Below are positions 1 to 9,877 of a DNA stretch of 64,000 nucleotides, one piece after another (positions within the stretch are counted from its first letter, which is position 1; each line of letters starts with the position of its first letter). The notes below the pieces were generated by a model. That model saw only the letters and a list, made by a program, of their open reading frames with translations, searched no databases and was not told the DNA's origin. Both the position numbers and the translations under genes were made by a program. The DNA is taken from contig NC_016132.3 in the NCBI RefSeq assembly GCF_000005505.3, positions 13,568,501 through 13,632,500 on the forward strand, read 5' to 3'. This stretch comes from Brachypodium distachyon. Its lineage: Eukaryota > Streptophyta > Magnoliopsida > Poales > Poaceae.

Positions 1-43
1 TAAAGAGCCAAAAATAAAATGCAAACAAAAATTCTGAAAGGTA

Positions 44-600
44 AAGACAGGCAGCGGGCTAGCAAAAGCAGCTGCCGGTTAGAAGAACACAAAAATCAGG
101 GAACGAAAAAGAAAATTGTATCTCAGAGCAACCGGCTAGCACAGGAGAAACAAATATTTCATTTCCTACGTCCAATAAAAGATATCTCAGATTTGTCAAA
201 ATTTAGATGTATCTAAAAGATATCTCAGGTTTGCCAAAATTTAAATGTATTTAGACATGAATTAGTGTAAAGATGCATTCAAATTTGATCAAAGTTGATA
301 CATCATTTGTTGGACGAAGAGAATATAATATTTGAGGGCTACCGGATAGCACATGCTGCAGCCGGTCATACACAAAGAAGGAACCGGCTAGCACAAGAAA
401 AACAATCGTATAATAGTTGAGGGCAACCGGCTTCTGCCGGTCATTCGCAAAGAAGGAACCGGCTACAGTGAACATAATATTTGAGGGCAACCGGCAGCAG
501 CCAGTCACCAAGAGCAAATGAAAGGAGAAAAATGGTATGCTGAGCCGGTCACCAAAAAGCAACACCCACTATGACATGCTGAGCAGCAGCCGGTTCCATC
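44..600. repeat. Diverged AACCGG-rich tandem repeat array
   Basis: The words AACCGG/CCGGTT recur through this stretch. The phrase GAGGGC(A/T)ACCGG starts at 334, 419 and 483, and AAGAAGGAACCGGCTA occurs at about 374 and 452. The unit is therefore roughly 60-85 bp and degenerate. No open frame is shared between units, so this is noncoding satellite-like DNA or the internal repeats of an unidentified transposon. A MITE lies inside it at 162-323. Confidence 0.6.
162..323. mobile_element. Stowaway-like MITE (degenerate)
   Basis: The ends form an imperfect inverted repeat built on CGTCCAAYAAA (right end read in reverse). The interior has the usual wheat/rice mariner-MITE text: ATCTCAGATTTGTCAAAATT and then GATGTATCTA. 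The outermost CTCCCTC bases are decayed and a TA duplication is not clean. Confidence 0.5.
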
Positions 601-856
601 AAATGTAAAGCGCAAAAGGATAAAAGAAAAGTAATTAGAAAAAGAAAACCCCATGCGTGGCTGGCAGAGAGTGGCCAGAAGAGGTCAAAAAAAGAGGCTC
701 CAGGGGGGGCAGTGTACTTCGATGAATCTGATACATAGAGGTGCCCACGGGCTTTATTATAGTAGTATATGTCCATATATACGACACGAGAGAGGAGCCA
801 GTTCACGCCGTCACAAAACCACTCAACCCACGTCTGTTCATATTCATACCCGCCAT

Positions 857-1025
857 CAGTGGCGGAGCCAGCCAGCTCGAGCAGCCCGGGCAAAAGCTAT
901 ACCGATCAGTATTAAAGTTAAGAAAAAACATATCTTAGTCTTCATATAACTATGCTGATTAGCATAAATTATCCAGCTAAGTCCGGGCAGCTGCCCAGGG
1001 TCGCCAGGCGGTAGCTCCGCCGGTG
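857..1025. mobile_element. hAT-type MITE, 169 bp, TSD CCCGCCAT
   Basis: The element begins CAGTGGCGGAGCCAG. It ends in the reverse complement of a very similar sequence (the right end reads GCTCCGCCGGTG on the plus strand), extended by GCAGCCCGGGCA against GTCCGGGCAGCTGC. It is bracketed by an exact 8-bp direct repeat, CCCGCCAT, at 849-856 and 1026-1033. An 8-bp duplication with CAGNGG-type termini is diagnostic of the hAT superfamily. There is no coding capacity. Confidence 0.85.
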
Positions 1026-1202
1026 CCCGCCATCAGGGGTGACACCATGCCACCAAAGAAAAAACCACGCACCATTAGATACCCTTGGTTTCTCCAGCCA
1101 TCGGCATCTTCCTGGTTCGATGAAGGGTCCTCGTCGCAGGGAGCTCCGGGTTCTTCTAGCCGGCAGTCAGAACGGCGCAGGCTGAAAGACGTTTGCCTTA
1201 TC

Positions 1203-1355
1203 CTATAGTGGATCCAGATTTTTAATATTGGGTGGGACAAACACTCCGTTTTAATATTGGGTGGGAAAATATACATCACGGTTCTATTTTTCCCTAAAAA
1301 TTATAATTTTTACTAAGAATAGCCCCACCTAATAACCCGACTGGGTCCGCCCCTG
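1203..1355. mobile_element. hAT-type MITE, ~153 bp
   Basis: The right end is the reverse complement of CAGGGGCGGACCCAG, a common grass hAT terminus. The left end, CTATAGTGGATCCAG, is a diverged partner, and both are followed inward by a GGGTGGGA/GGTGGGGC block. Flanking 8-mers GCCTTATC (1195-1202) and GTCTTATC (1356-1363) differ at one base, consistent with an aged target duplication. Noncoding. Confidence 0.65.
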
Positions 1356-1363
1356 GTCTTATC

Positions 1364-1801
1364 GGCGCAGCCCGGGACGGACCGACAGACGTTTCTGCCT
1401 CCTAGGTGACCTAGTGACGGCTTCATAGGCTCCGCGGCGAGCATCCGTGTTCGCGATGCGGAGCCCATGCAGCCGCCGCCGGCCACGGCGCATGTTGGAG
1501 CGGCGCGAGAAGATGAAGACATGCTGCAGAAGGCTATCCAGGAGTCGGCAGCTGATACAGCTGCGGTGGCTGCATACAAGCAGTCACGACGCAGGAGTTC
1601 AGGAATCGCTCGCCGCGCTCGAGGAGGAGAAGAAGCCGCCGAGCAGCTGTGGCCCAAATCATAGCCGATCTCAAAAAGTAAATAAAAAACGAGGCTGCGT
1701 TGCTTGGGCCTTGGGGCCTTGGGCCGATCGGATCCCTGTGCATCGCTAGGGAGCAAAACACACGAGAGAATGGGAGACTGTTGTACTTTCTTCTATGTAT
1801 C
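1364..1801. other. Unassigned GC-rich stretch
   Basis: Both strands carry short open frames, for example 65 codons from 1467 on the plus strand with an acidic, Gln/Ala-rich helix-like segment. None matches a family I recognise and codon use is not convincing. It may be a fragment of a gene picked up by neighbouring transposons, or plain intergenic DNA. Confidence 0.3.
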
Positions 1802-2501
1802 TGTAACATACCAGTTTTCGAAGTTTCAAAATCCATTTTCTAAAAATGACTACTTGAAAATTTCGTGGAATTAATCAAAACTTAATTGAAATTTTCTTGA
1901 TTCTTTGGCTTTGAATTGAAGTAACACCAACAAGAATACAATTTGATTTATACTCGCTCGTTTGGTTGTTCTCTATTTAATTTGGATTCCGCATATCCCA
2001 ATATGCATCTCTGAAAGTTTCTAGTATTTTTCAGGCTTTAATTCAATTTGGTATTTGATTGGATTTCGAAGCTTTATGTTTGACAAGAAAAGCTTCTTAA
2101 CCTTTGGGCTGTTGAAATCTCTTATACCCCATTTCCTTTTCTCTCCTTCGTTCCCTGGCCAAGCCCATCTCTCTCTTCTTCTCCCTCTGTTTTATTTCTG
2201 CCGCAGTCCAACTCTGCTGAAGGGTCAATTCTCCCCGTGCGTGTATGTCTCTCGCTTCTCTTCCTAGTGGCTTTCAGTCTCCACAACACAGGCGCCTCTG
2301 CCGCTGAAACTACCGCCTGCAATTCTAGCCGTGCGAACCGCTGGACGCTTCTCTCGCTGCATGCACTGGCCACCTTGCTTCTGCACGCCATAGCGTTAGT
2401 TCCAACCGCAGCATCGCCAAATCCTGGAGCTATGCCGCTCGTCCTTGTCCCATTCCAGCGTTCGCTCATCTGTGTCTTCCACGAGCATCTTCAACGCATA
2501 C

Positions 2502-2963
2502 TGTAGAGCATCAAGTCTCACTCAGTCTCACTTTCACGGTGGACACCACCGCAAGCTCAATTTCACACAGGATCGATGAGAGGCAATTGGTCGAACACCT
2601 AGAGGGCAAAAACACACGCACACACCAAGAACAGAGCAGCACAAGCAGAGATGATTTCCATCCTCCTATTCAATTGGGGTTGCCTTCCTTTGCTTCACTG
2701 AGGAGCAACTCCTTCGGCAGCCGCAGCTGAGGAGGTATACACTAGCTGCCGTAGCAGCATACACCAGGACGTGCGTTGCCGGCGCAGTCCTGTACACACA
2801 CTCCCTCTCCCATCCTTGTCTGCTGACGCAAGTGCCGAGCAAGTCAAGGAGAGAACAGTGTTCAGTGCATGGCCTACACATTAATAGCCGATGCACGTAA
2901 TCCCTATTACAACTGAATTAACCAGTTTGAAAAACTAATACAAGTACATGATTAGAGCTAACA
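2502..2963 (-). repeat. Copia 3' LTR (left copy)
   Basis: 462 bp, ending TGTAGAGC...GCTAACA on the plus strand (TG...CA). It pairs with 7335-7800 at roughly 98% by eye. It is the downstream LTR because the element reads on the minus strand. Confidence 0.95.
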
Positions 2964-2975
2964 ATCTCTCCCTTA
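2964..2975 (-). other. Copia polypurine tract
   Basis: On the minus strand, AAGGGAGAGAT lies directly before the 3' LTR start TGTTAGC. This is the position and composition expected for the plus-strand primer of reverse transcription. Confidence 0.75.
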
Positions 2976-3341
2976 ATCTTGTACTTGTATCTTCACTGGA
3001 CGAACTCCGATCCTCTCCCTAAGTTCCAGAAACTTTATCCGAGGCAATGGCTTCGTCAGCAAATCAGCAAATTGGTCACCTGTCCTCACATGCTCCACAG
3101 CCACGCTTCCTCCCTCCACACAATCTCGAATGAAATGGTATCGAGTCTGAATGTGCTTACTGCGGTCGTGATAGACAGGATTTTTGCACAAGGAGATAGC
3201 AGATTGGTTGTCGATCTTCAGCTTCACGCAATGCATCTCCTTGTTCTGCAGCTGAGCAAGTAAGCGGCCTAGCCATACTCCTTGACAAGCTTCAGTAGCT
3301 GCAGATATATATTCTGCTTCACATGATGAAAGAGCAACCAC
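2973..3341 (-). pseudogene. Copia RNase H domain
   Basis: This is the C-terminal RNase H segment of the copia polyprotein. It contains VALSSCEAEYISA, KIDNQSAISLCKNPVYHDR and SKHIQTRYHFIR, then the typical DLLTKPLP ending. It would degrade the RNA strand of the RNA/DNA hybrid during reverse transcription. A TAG stop at 3345-3347 separates it, in the same frame, from the reverse-transcriptase part upstream. Confidence 0.9.
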
Positions 3342-3344
3342 TTT

Positions 3345-4160
3345 CTATTTTTGCGAGACCCAAGTGATTGGGTTGGAGCCAAGGAAGAAGATCATACCAC
3401 TTGTGCTCTTCCTGTCATTTACATCTCCAGCCAAATCACTATCACAATAGCCAACAAGTCCAGAATATTCTTCTCCTCTTCTGGTATAATGACAACCAAA
3501 AGTAATGGTTCCATGGATGTACCTTAGTATATGTTTTACAGCAGCCATGTGTGATACACCAGGGTCTTCCATGAACCTACTAACAATGCCTACTGCATAA
3601 GCAAGATCAGGTCTCGTATTGATGAGATACCTCAAACTCCCAATGAGACTTCTGTACATTGTAGGATCCACTCTTTCTTCTTCCTGTGACTTGTATAGTT
3701 TCAGTCTTGGTTCCATTGGAATTGGGCTTGGATTGCACTCGCTCATTCCTCCTTCGTCAACAATTTTCTGTGCATATCCGGCCTGACAAAGTGTGATGCC
3801 ATTCACCCCCTGAGATACTTCAATTCCCAGGTAATAAGAGAGCAACCCAAGGTCACTCATCTTAAACAATTCTTTCATCTGCTCTTTGAACTTTTCTATC
3901 TCAACTGTGCTTGAACCTGAAATAATTAGGTCATCCACATACACTCCAACTAGAAGCTGGTTGTCACCTGTGTTTCTCAAGTACATACCATGCTCCAATG
4001 GACACCTTGCAAAGCCAAGAGTCAACAAAGTTGCATCCAGTTTGGTATTCCATGCTCTGGGTGCTTGTTTTAAACCATAAAGTGCTTTCTGCAATTTGAG
4101 CACCTTATATTCCTTGCCAGCTTTCTCATAACCAGGAGCTTGACACACATATACTTCCTC
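3345..4160 (-). pseudogene. Copia reverse transcriptase, main part
   Basis: The segment contains KALYGLKQAPRAW, the catalytic YVDD box within GVYVDDLIISG, and the downstream YLGIEV, RPDLAYAVG and GYCDSDLAGD motifs of Ty1/copia RT. The upstream motif LDVKSAFLNG-equivalent lies in the previous segment. An in-frame TAG at 4161-4163 splits the two, and a second TAG at 3345-3347 ends this part. The annotated frame is continuous with both neighbours, so these are point nonsense changes and not frameshifts. Confidence 0.92.
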
Positions 4161-5723
4161 CTACAGTTCTCCATTCAAGAATGCAGACTTCACATCCATG
4201 TGATGCACCTGCCATCCCTCTTGTGCTGCTAATGCCACCACCAGTCTCACTGATTCCATGCGTGCCACTGGAGCAAAAACTTCTTCAAAGTCTACACCAT
4301 GTTTCTGCACATAACCTTTAGCAACTAATCTGGCTTTGTGCTTGACAATTGCTCCAGTTGGATCTTTCTTCACTTTATAGACCCACTTCAGCCCAATAGA
4401 CTTCTTTCCAGTTGGTGGATCAATCATAACCCACGTTTGGTTGTCAATGATAGATTTCATCTCATCCATCGCCTTCCTCCAACATGCTTCCTTTTGTGCC
4501 TCAGCTAGAGTTGCTGGCTCCTCTGCACTCAACATACACTGATTGTCATCGTCAAGGTCCAGCGTACAGGGTGAGGTATTGTCAAGTAATTCCTGCATAT
4601 TGCGATACCCTTGCGGTCCAACACTAGAAGATTGTTCTCCACTCTCCATTCCCACACCAGCACTCCCAGTCGTGCCTAGAATGGGCACAAGAGGGGTAGA
4701 AGGCGTGTTAGGTGCAGCAGGTTCATCATTTCCAAGAGCTGGTGCATTTTGAGCCATATCAGAAGACTGATCAGATTGTTCTATCTTCCTATGTGCTTCC
4801 CTGGTATCAACATCATATGCAGGATACACAACAGTAAATTCATTTCCTCCTCCTTGCATTTCTAGCTCAGTCACTTCAGTCCAATCCCAATGCCTTTTTT
4901 CATCGAATACAACATCACGTGATACAATCACTTTCTTAGTCATGGGATCAAACAAATGGTAGGCTTTTGTCAGTGGCTCATATCCAATTAACACAGCACG
5001 CTGGCTTCTATCATCAAGCTTTGACTGATTTGGTTTGGTGATTTTCACATAAGCAACACATCCAAAGGTGCGCAAGTGATGGATCTTTGGCTTCTTGTTG
5101 AACCAAGCCTCATATGGTGTCCTGTCTTTCACACTCTTTGTGGGAGCTCTATTCAAGATATACACAGCTGTAAGAACTGCTTCTCCCCAAAATATACCAG
5201 GCACACTCATACTCTTCAATAGACTTCTTGCCATTGAGACAACTGTCTGATTTCTACGTTCTACGACGCCATTCTGTTGTGGTGAGTATGGTGCAGTGAG
5301 AAAGTGTTTAATTCCATGCTCGTCACAATATTCATTAAAATGCATTGAATTAAACTCTCCACCTCTATCTGTCCTAAGAGATTTCAGTTCACAGTTTACT
5401 TCCTTCTCAGCTTTTTTCTTGACTTTATGAATGGCTGCCAGTGCTTGATCTTTGCTCTTCAGCAGTACTATCCACATGTACCTGCTGTAGTCATCAATGA
5501 CAAGCAAGGAGTATCGATTTCCTGCAGGTGTTGGAGGTGTTACAGGCCCACACAGATCAGCATGCAGTAGTGCTAGCGGTTGCTCTGCCCTGAAAGTAGC
5601 AGTTCCAGGAAAAGATTTCCTTCTCTGCTTTCCAATCAGACAACCATCACAGATTTGTTCTATGTGATCTATCTGAGGTAGTCCTACTACCATATTCTTT
5701 CTGGCAAGCTCCCAATGCATCAA
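4161..5723 (-). pseudogene. Copia integrase and start of reverse transcriptase
   Basis: The zinc-finger cysteines appear in ICDGCLIGK. The rve integrase core follows with its three acidic residues in LHADLCGP, LRTDRGGEF and NGVVERRNQT. The copia-specific stretch FGCVAYV...RAVLIGYEPLTKAYHLFDP comes next. A low-complexity Ser/Pro linker follows, then RT motifs WVYKVKKDPTG, RLVAKGYVQ and FAPVARM. The three acidic residues coordinate the metal ions for strand transfer and all are present. This is the longest open piece of the element (520 codons). It ends at the TAG at 4161-4163 and is out of frame with the protease piece upstream. Confidence 0.93.
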
Positions 5724-6150
5724 AATTTAAGTGCCCATACCTTGCATGCAAGATCCAAGCAGCATCCCATGTATTTGCCATCAAACATATTGGCCTTGTC
5801 AAGCTGAGATCAAGAATATACAATCTGTTACGTGCTCTTTTCACCCTTGCCAACAATCTTCTTCCAGGGTCATACAACAGGAGATAATCATCTTCAATGA
5901 CTATCTTGCAACCTTTTTCAGACAGCTGACCAATGCTGATTATGCTGCTCTTTAGTGATGGGATGTAATACACATTTGTTAGTTCTCTGTGTTCACCATT
6001 TTTGCACTGGAACAAAATAGTTCCTCGTCCCAAAATTGCCACAGTTGAGCCATCTCCAAACTTCACTTTCCCTTTCACTGTTTCATCAATGTCACTGAAT
6101 TTCTCCTTGACCCCTGTCATATGATTAGTGGCTCCAGTGTTAAGTACCAC
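5647..6150 (-). pseudogene. Copia protease and pre-integrase piece, frameshifted
   Basis: An aspartic-protease-like segment starts at the TGATNHMTG signature. The stretch YYIPSLKSSIISIGQL and the gag-pre-integrase ARYGHLNFDAL follow. A one-base loss appears to fall exactly in the codon for the catalytic aspartate, so the upstream frame runs out of phase there and the residue in this frame reads as Asn. A further shift near 5700 separates it from the integrase. Both changes would abolish polyprotein processing. Confidence 0.85.
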
Positions 6151-6428
6151 ATGCCACGATCGTAATTCTCTGCATTTCTAGCCTTCAGCTGAACCTTCTC
6201 TTCATTCAGAAATACTTCACCATCAACAGTCTCTGAACTCTGCATCAACTCACATGTTTGCACCATGAGCAATGCAGGTTCTTCATCTCCATTTTCCTTC
6301 TCGGCAACCATGGCTCGTTCCTTCCTGGGCTTTTTACACTCTTTCTTAAAGTGCCCTTTCTTGCCACAATTGTGACATCTCACCTTCTTCTGCTTGTTCA
6401 GTACTCTGCTTTGCACTAGCAGCACCAC
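6117..6428 (-). pseudogene. Copia gag C-terminus with CCHC zinc knuckle
   Basis: The retroviral-type zinc knuckle CHNCGKKGHFKKEC (CX2CX4HX4C) binds the genomic RNA during packaging in this family. It is followed by a Lys/Glu-rich linker that leads to the protease. This frame overlaps and is shifted relative to the gag body at 6346-7044, so at least one indel lies near 6350-6430. Confidence 0.88.
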
Positions 6429-7299
6429 TTCTTGAGCTCCCTACCTTTGCCCAGTTCCCAGTACCCTCTACATTTTTCCTTTTATTTCCAGTAAAGTTTT
6501 CCCACTGAGACCTAGATAGCGTGAGATGCTCACCATCTTTGGGGTTGCCGAAGCGTTGACGTACTCGCTCGTCGTGCGCCTTGTACCGGCCGACGAGATC
6601 TTCAACGGTGAGAGTGTTTAATGGCACACACTGCTCAATCGAGGTCACGATCTGCATGTAGTGTGCCGGAGCCGCCTGAAGAAACTTCTGGACCACACGC
6701 AGCTCTGACAGAGTGTCACCGAGCGCACGGATCCCTGCCACCAACGCCGAGATTCTGCTCGCGAAGTCATCCACTGACTCCGTGTCACCCATCTGCAGCT
6801 CTTCAAAATCCTTGCGCAGGGACTGAAGGCTTGCTTCCCGTACTCGGTCGTGCCCGACGTGCGACGTCTTGATGGCGTCCCAAGCGGCCTTTGCGGTGTC
6901 ACGGCCAGCGAGAGACGACATCACGGTGTCGGGCACGGCGGAGTAGATCGCGAACAGTGCCTCACGGTCCATATCGAAGTCGACGTATGTCCTCTGCGTC
7001 GCCTCCCACACGTGCGCGGACTGCATCGCCACTCGCATCTTCATGGACTAGATGGTGTAGTTCGTGCGCGTCAGCTGCGGCCACGCAATCGGGAGGTGCG
7101 ACCGCTGCGACGGCGCCGGACTCGCCAAGGTCGTCAATGGCAGAGCGGACTTGGAATCGCTCGTACCATCGACGTCCAACTCCTTTAGCTTTTCCGCCAT
7201 CTCCTTCATCTCCTCCTCCAGTTTCAAACGCTGCTGCTGCTTCAATTTCTTCTCTGCCTCCGCCTGCTCCTCTGGCGTCGGCGTGGCCGGCATCACCAC
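6346..7299 (-). pseudogene. Copia gag (UBN2-like) with early stop
   Basis: The N-terminal piece (7299-7051) has an acidic/basic coiled-coil rich in Lys, Glu and Gln, leading to a PQLTRTNYT-type start of the gag fold. An in-frame TAG at 7048-7050 interrupts it. The gag body (7044-6346) continues with AKAAWDAIKTSHVGHDRVREA, TESVDDFASRISAL and VQKFLQAAP, typical of the copia gag/UBN2 domain that forms the virus-like particle shell. The last residues run into the wrong frame before the zinc knuckle. Confidence 0.85.
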
Positions 7300-7321
7300 T
7301 CCTTACGCCTCCAAACGTCAG

Positions 7322-7333
7322 CTCTGATGCCAA
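7322..7333 (-). other. Copia primer binding site (tRNA-iMet)
   Basis: Read on the minus strand just inside the 5' LTR, TGGCATCAGAGC differs by one base from the usual plant copia primer site, which is complementary to the 3' end of initiator tRNA-Met. Confidence 0.8.
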
Positions 7334-7334
7334 T

Positions 7335-7800
7335 TGTAGAGCATCAAGTCTCACTCAGTCTCACTTTCACGGTGGACACCACGGCAAGCTCGATTTCACA
7401 CAGGATCGATGAGAGGCAATTGGTCGAACACCTAGAGGGCAAAAACACACGCACACACCAAGAACAGAGCAGCACAAGCAGAGATGATTTCCAGCCCCCC
7501 CTATTCAATTGGGGTTGCCTTCCTTTGCTTCACTGAGGAGCAACTCCTCCGGCAGCCGCAGCTGAGGAGGTATACACCAGCTGCCGTAGCAGCATACACC
7601 AGGACGTGCGTTGCCGGCGCAGTCCTGTACCCACACTCCCTCTCCCATCCTTGTCTGCTGACGCAAGTGCCGAGCAAGTCAAGGAGAGAACAGTGTTCAG
7701 TGCATGGCCTACACATTAATAGCCGATGCACGTAATCCCTATTACAACTGAATTAACCAAAGTCTGAAAAACTAATACAAGTACATGATTAGAGCTAACA
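7335..7800 (-). repeat. Copia 5' LTR (right copy)
   Basis: 466 bp, the partner of 2502-2963. It would carry the element's promoter, reading leftward. The flanking target duplication CATAC is at 7801-7805. Confidence 0.95.
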
Positions 7801-9761
7801 CATACAGCCCCGCCACCATGTCCCTGCCTGTGCCTCACTGCCCACCAACCACCATTGTTGCTGAAATTCCTACGAACCAAGCACTAAACACCAAACCCTC
7901 ATGCAAGGAGCAATGACTGATCTCGGGGATTCGATTCAGATGATCGTCTACTCAATCTGTCAATCACACCCGATCAATTTCGTGTTTCAATTCGACTCTC
8001 CAGAACTGCCTCTCAAGATCACGATTCACTTGGTAAGTCGCTGTTCAATCTCTTGCGTCCCCAAGTCTATATTCATCTCATCTACCCGCTTGACAAGTTT
8101 TTGCATCTATCCGGTGTCGTTGGCCACTGTCGCCTTGCCATGATCACCGCTGGATGATTCCGACGAACCGAAGCACTGCTGGACAGACCCTCACACCAGG
8201 AGTATAGCCATCACGTTCTGAATCCAACGCCCCAACCTACAGCCCGAACCGTCGATTGTACACGTCGAATTTCTGCCATCTTCATCAACCTTCGACAAGC
8301 ATTTGCCAACGATCGCGATGTCTGTGTTGAGTCTCCATCCAATCCCTGCAACCTATAGACTGTACTGTACATCCTATATATATATGGCCGCCTGCCCAAT
8401 TCTTCGTATTGGCCACGCATTCATCATTCCATGTCAATCCTGATCGACATGACCATTCTATCTCCTTCTTATATCATGTTCCTCTAAAATTATTCCATGT
8501 CACAGTGTGTCACTCTTCTCTGTCAGTCTGAACAGAAAACGAATCACCAATCCATTCACCATAGCTCCGACACCATCAATGTCATTCCGTCGATGATCGA
8601 CATCGCCATAGTCTCCTATGTTCTGTCCACAATCTAGCTTTGACCTGAACATACAGAAGTTTCCTTTGGACCTTAGAAAGCCTCTGGTGGGATCGGATTC
8701 TAAATCCAATGGGTAGAAGTTAAACTAGGTTTAACCGATGCAATTCAGGCCACACTCAAATAGTGTTGTTACATTTGTACATGTCTTGTTTGCTGTAGTT
8801 TCTATACATGCGTAGGATCTGTTGGTGAAGTTAATATAATTTTATCACATGCCTGATTGTGTATTAGATATTTAAAGTGTCATATATTTCTTGTTTTAAT
8901 TGTATGTTCGTATGCCATGATCTTTGTTATATTTTTATAGAAAGGATATGCATGTGCTAATTCATTATAGTTTGTATTACATAGAGTGCTTTATAGTATA
9001 TTTTCTTTGCCATTTGTCACTAGCTTAGTATGGTGCTCTTATCCATGGATAGCCTCTTGCTAGCTAGCTAGTGATACATGTTAGTTGCTGCTTGTACTTG
9101 TTTACACTAATATAAGGGTACTCTTTCCATGTTCAATAGCTTGATGTATTTCTTAATGCATGAATGGTCTATATGTTTATATTCATATTTCACATTATAC
9201 CTTATGGTCACTAGAAGCTAGGTGCATTCTAGATTGCTTTATTCTTGTGTATTATTCTCACATGACAACATTGTTTGTTGTGGCTTCCATCATGTAGATG
9301 ATTGCTTGCAAATGCCTATGTTGTATGGCTGCATATAATTAAGATGCATCTGTTAATTGTTATTATGCTCATACCATTAGTATAGATTATATGCTTTGTT
9401 TAACTACTATAGAATCAGGTGTGACATGATTTATCCATAGTTTATTTTTGTATGAATGTTTAATTGATTACCTCTGGAATCATGCTTTGTACTCAACCTT
9501 GTCTTGAATTAAACCAAGATCTGTTTTTATATCTTTATCATGTGTAGAGAGCAATCTTAGTTTTGTTATTCTCTCAGTTATGCTGCAGCATGCGAGCTAG
9601 TATATATATTATGCTCATTGCTTTTGTCACTAGTACGATAGGAGTTGTTGATATAATTGCAAATTATCATGATAATGGATGTTGCATTGTCCCGGAGTGC
9701 ATTTACGTATATGCTTGATCTATTTTTGGTTAGTAGCTAGCAGCGTAGTTTATAGTATTAG

Positions 9762-9877
9762 TACTCCCTCCGTTACATAATTCTTGTCTCAAATTTGCCA
9801 AAAATGGATGTATCTATTCTTAAAAAGCGTCTAGATACATGTAATATTTCGACAAGAATTATGGAACGGAGGTAGTA
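9762..9877. mobile_element. Stowaway MITE
   Basis: The termini are CTCCCTCCGTTACATAATTC and its near-perfect inverse GAATTATGGAACGGAGGTAG, bracketed by TA on both sides. The 116-bp length and the ATGTATCTA/TAGATACATGTA interior are those of grass Tc1/mariner MITEs. Confidence 0.9.

Larger units (their letters stand above)
2502..7800 (-). mobile_element. Ty1/copia LTR retrotransposon, full length, inactivated
   Basis: This 5.3-kb element has an LTR at each end (2502-2963 and 7335-7800) and exact 5-bp target duplications CATAC at 2497-2501 and 7801-7805. It carries a tRNA-iMet-like primer binding site beside the right LTR and a purine tract beside the left LTR. Minus-strand coding runs gag, protease, integrase, reverse transcriptase, RNase H; integrase before RT defines copia. 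The two LTRs differ at about nine bases plus two 2-bp indels (counted by eye), so it is young by genome standards. The polyprotein frame is broken at least six times, so the copy cannot act alone. Confidence 0.95.

Noticed and set aside
2237..2506. An 89-codon frame that looks like a signal-peptide protein cut by the copia insertion
   Set aside because: It has a hydrophobic start but no continuation after 7806 and lies within the presumed long LTR. It has no recognisable family.
6117..6428. Overlapping gag and protease frames as programmed frameshifting in the copia element
   Set aside because: Plant copia elements use a single frame, and one shift falls in the catalytic Asp codon. Mutation is the simpler explanation.
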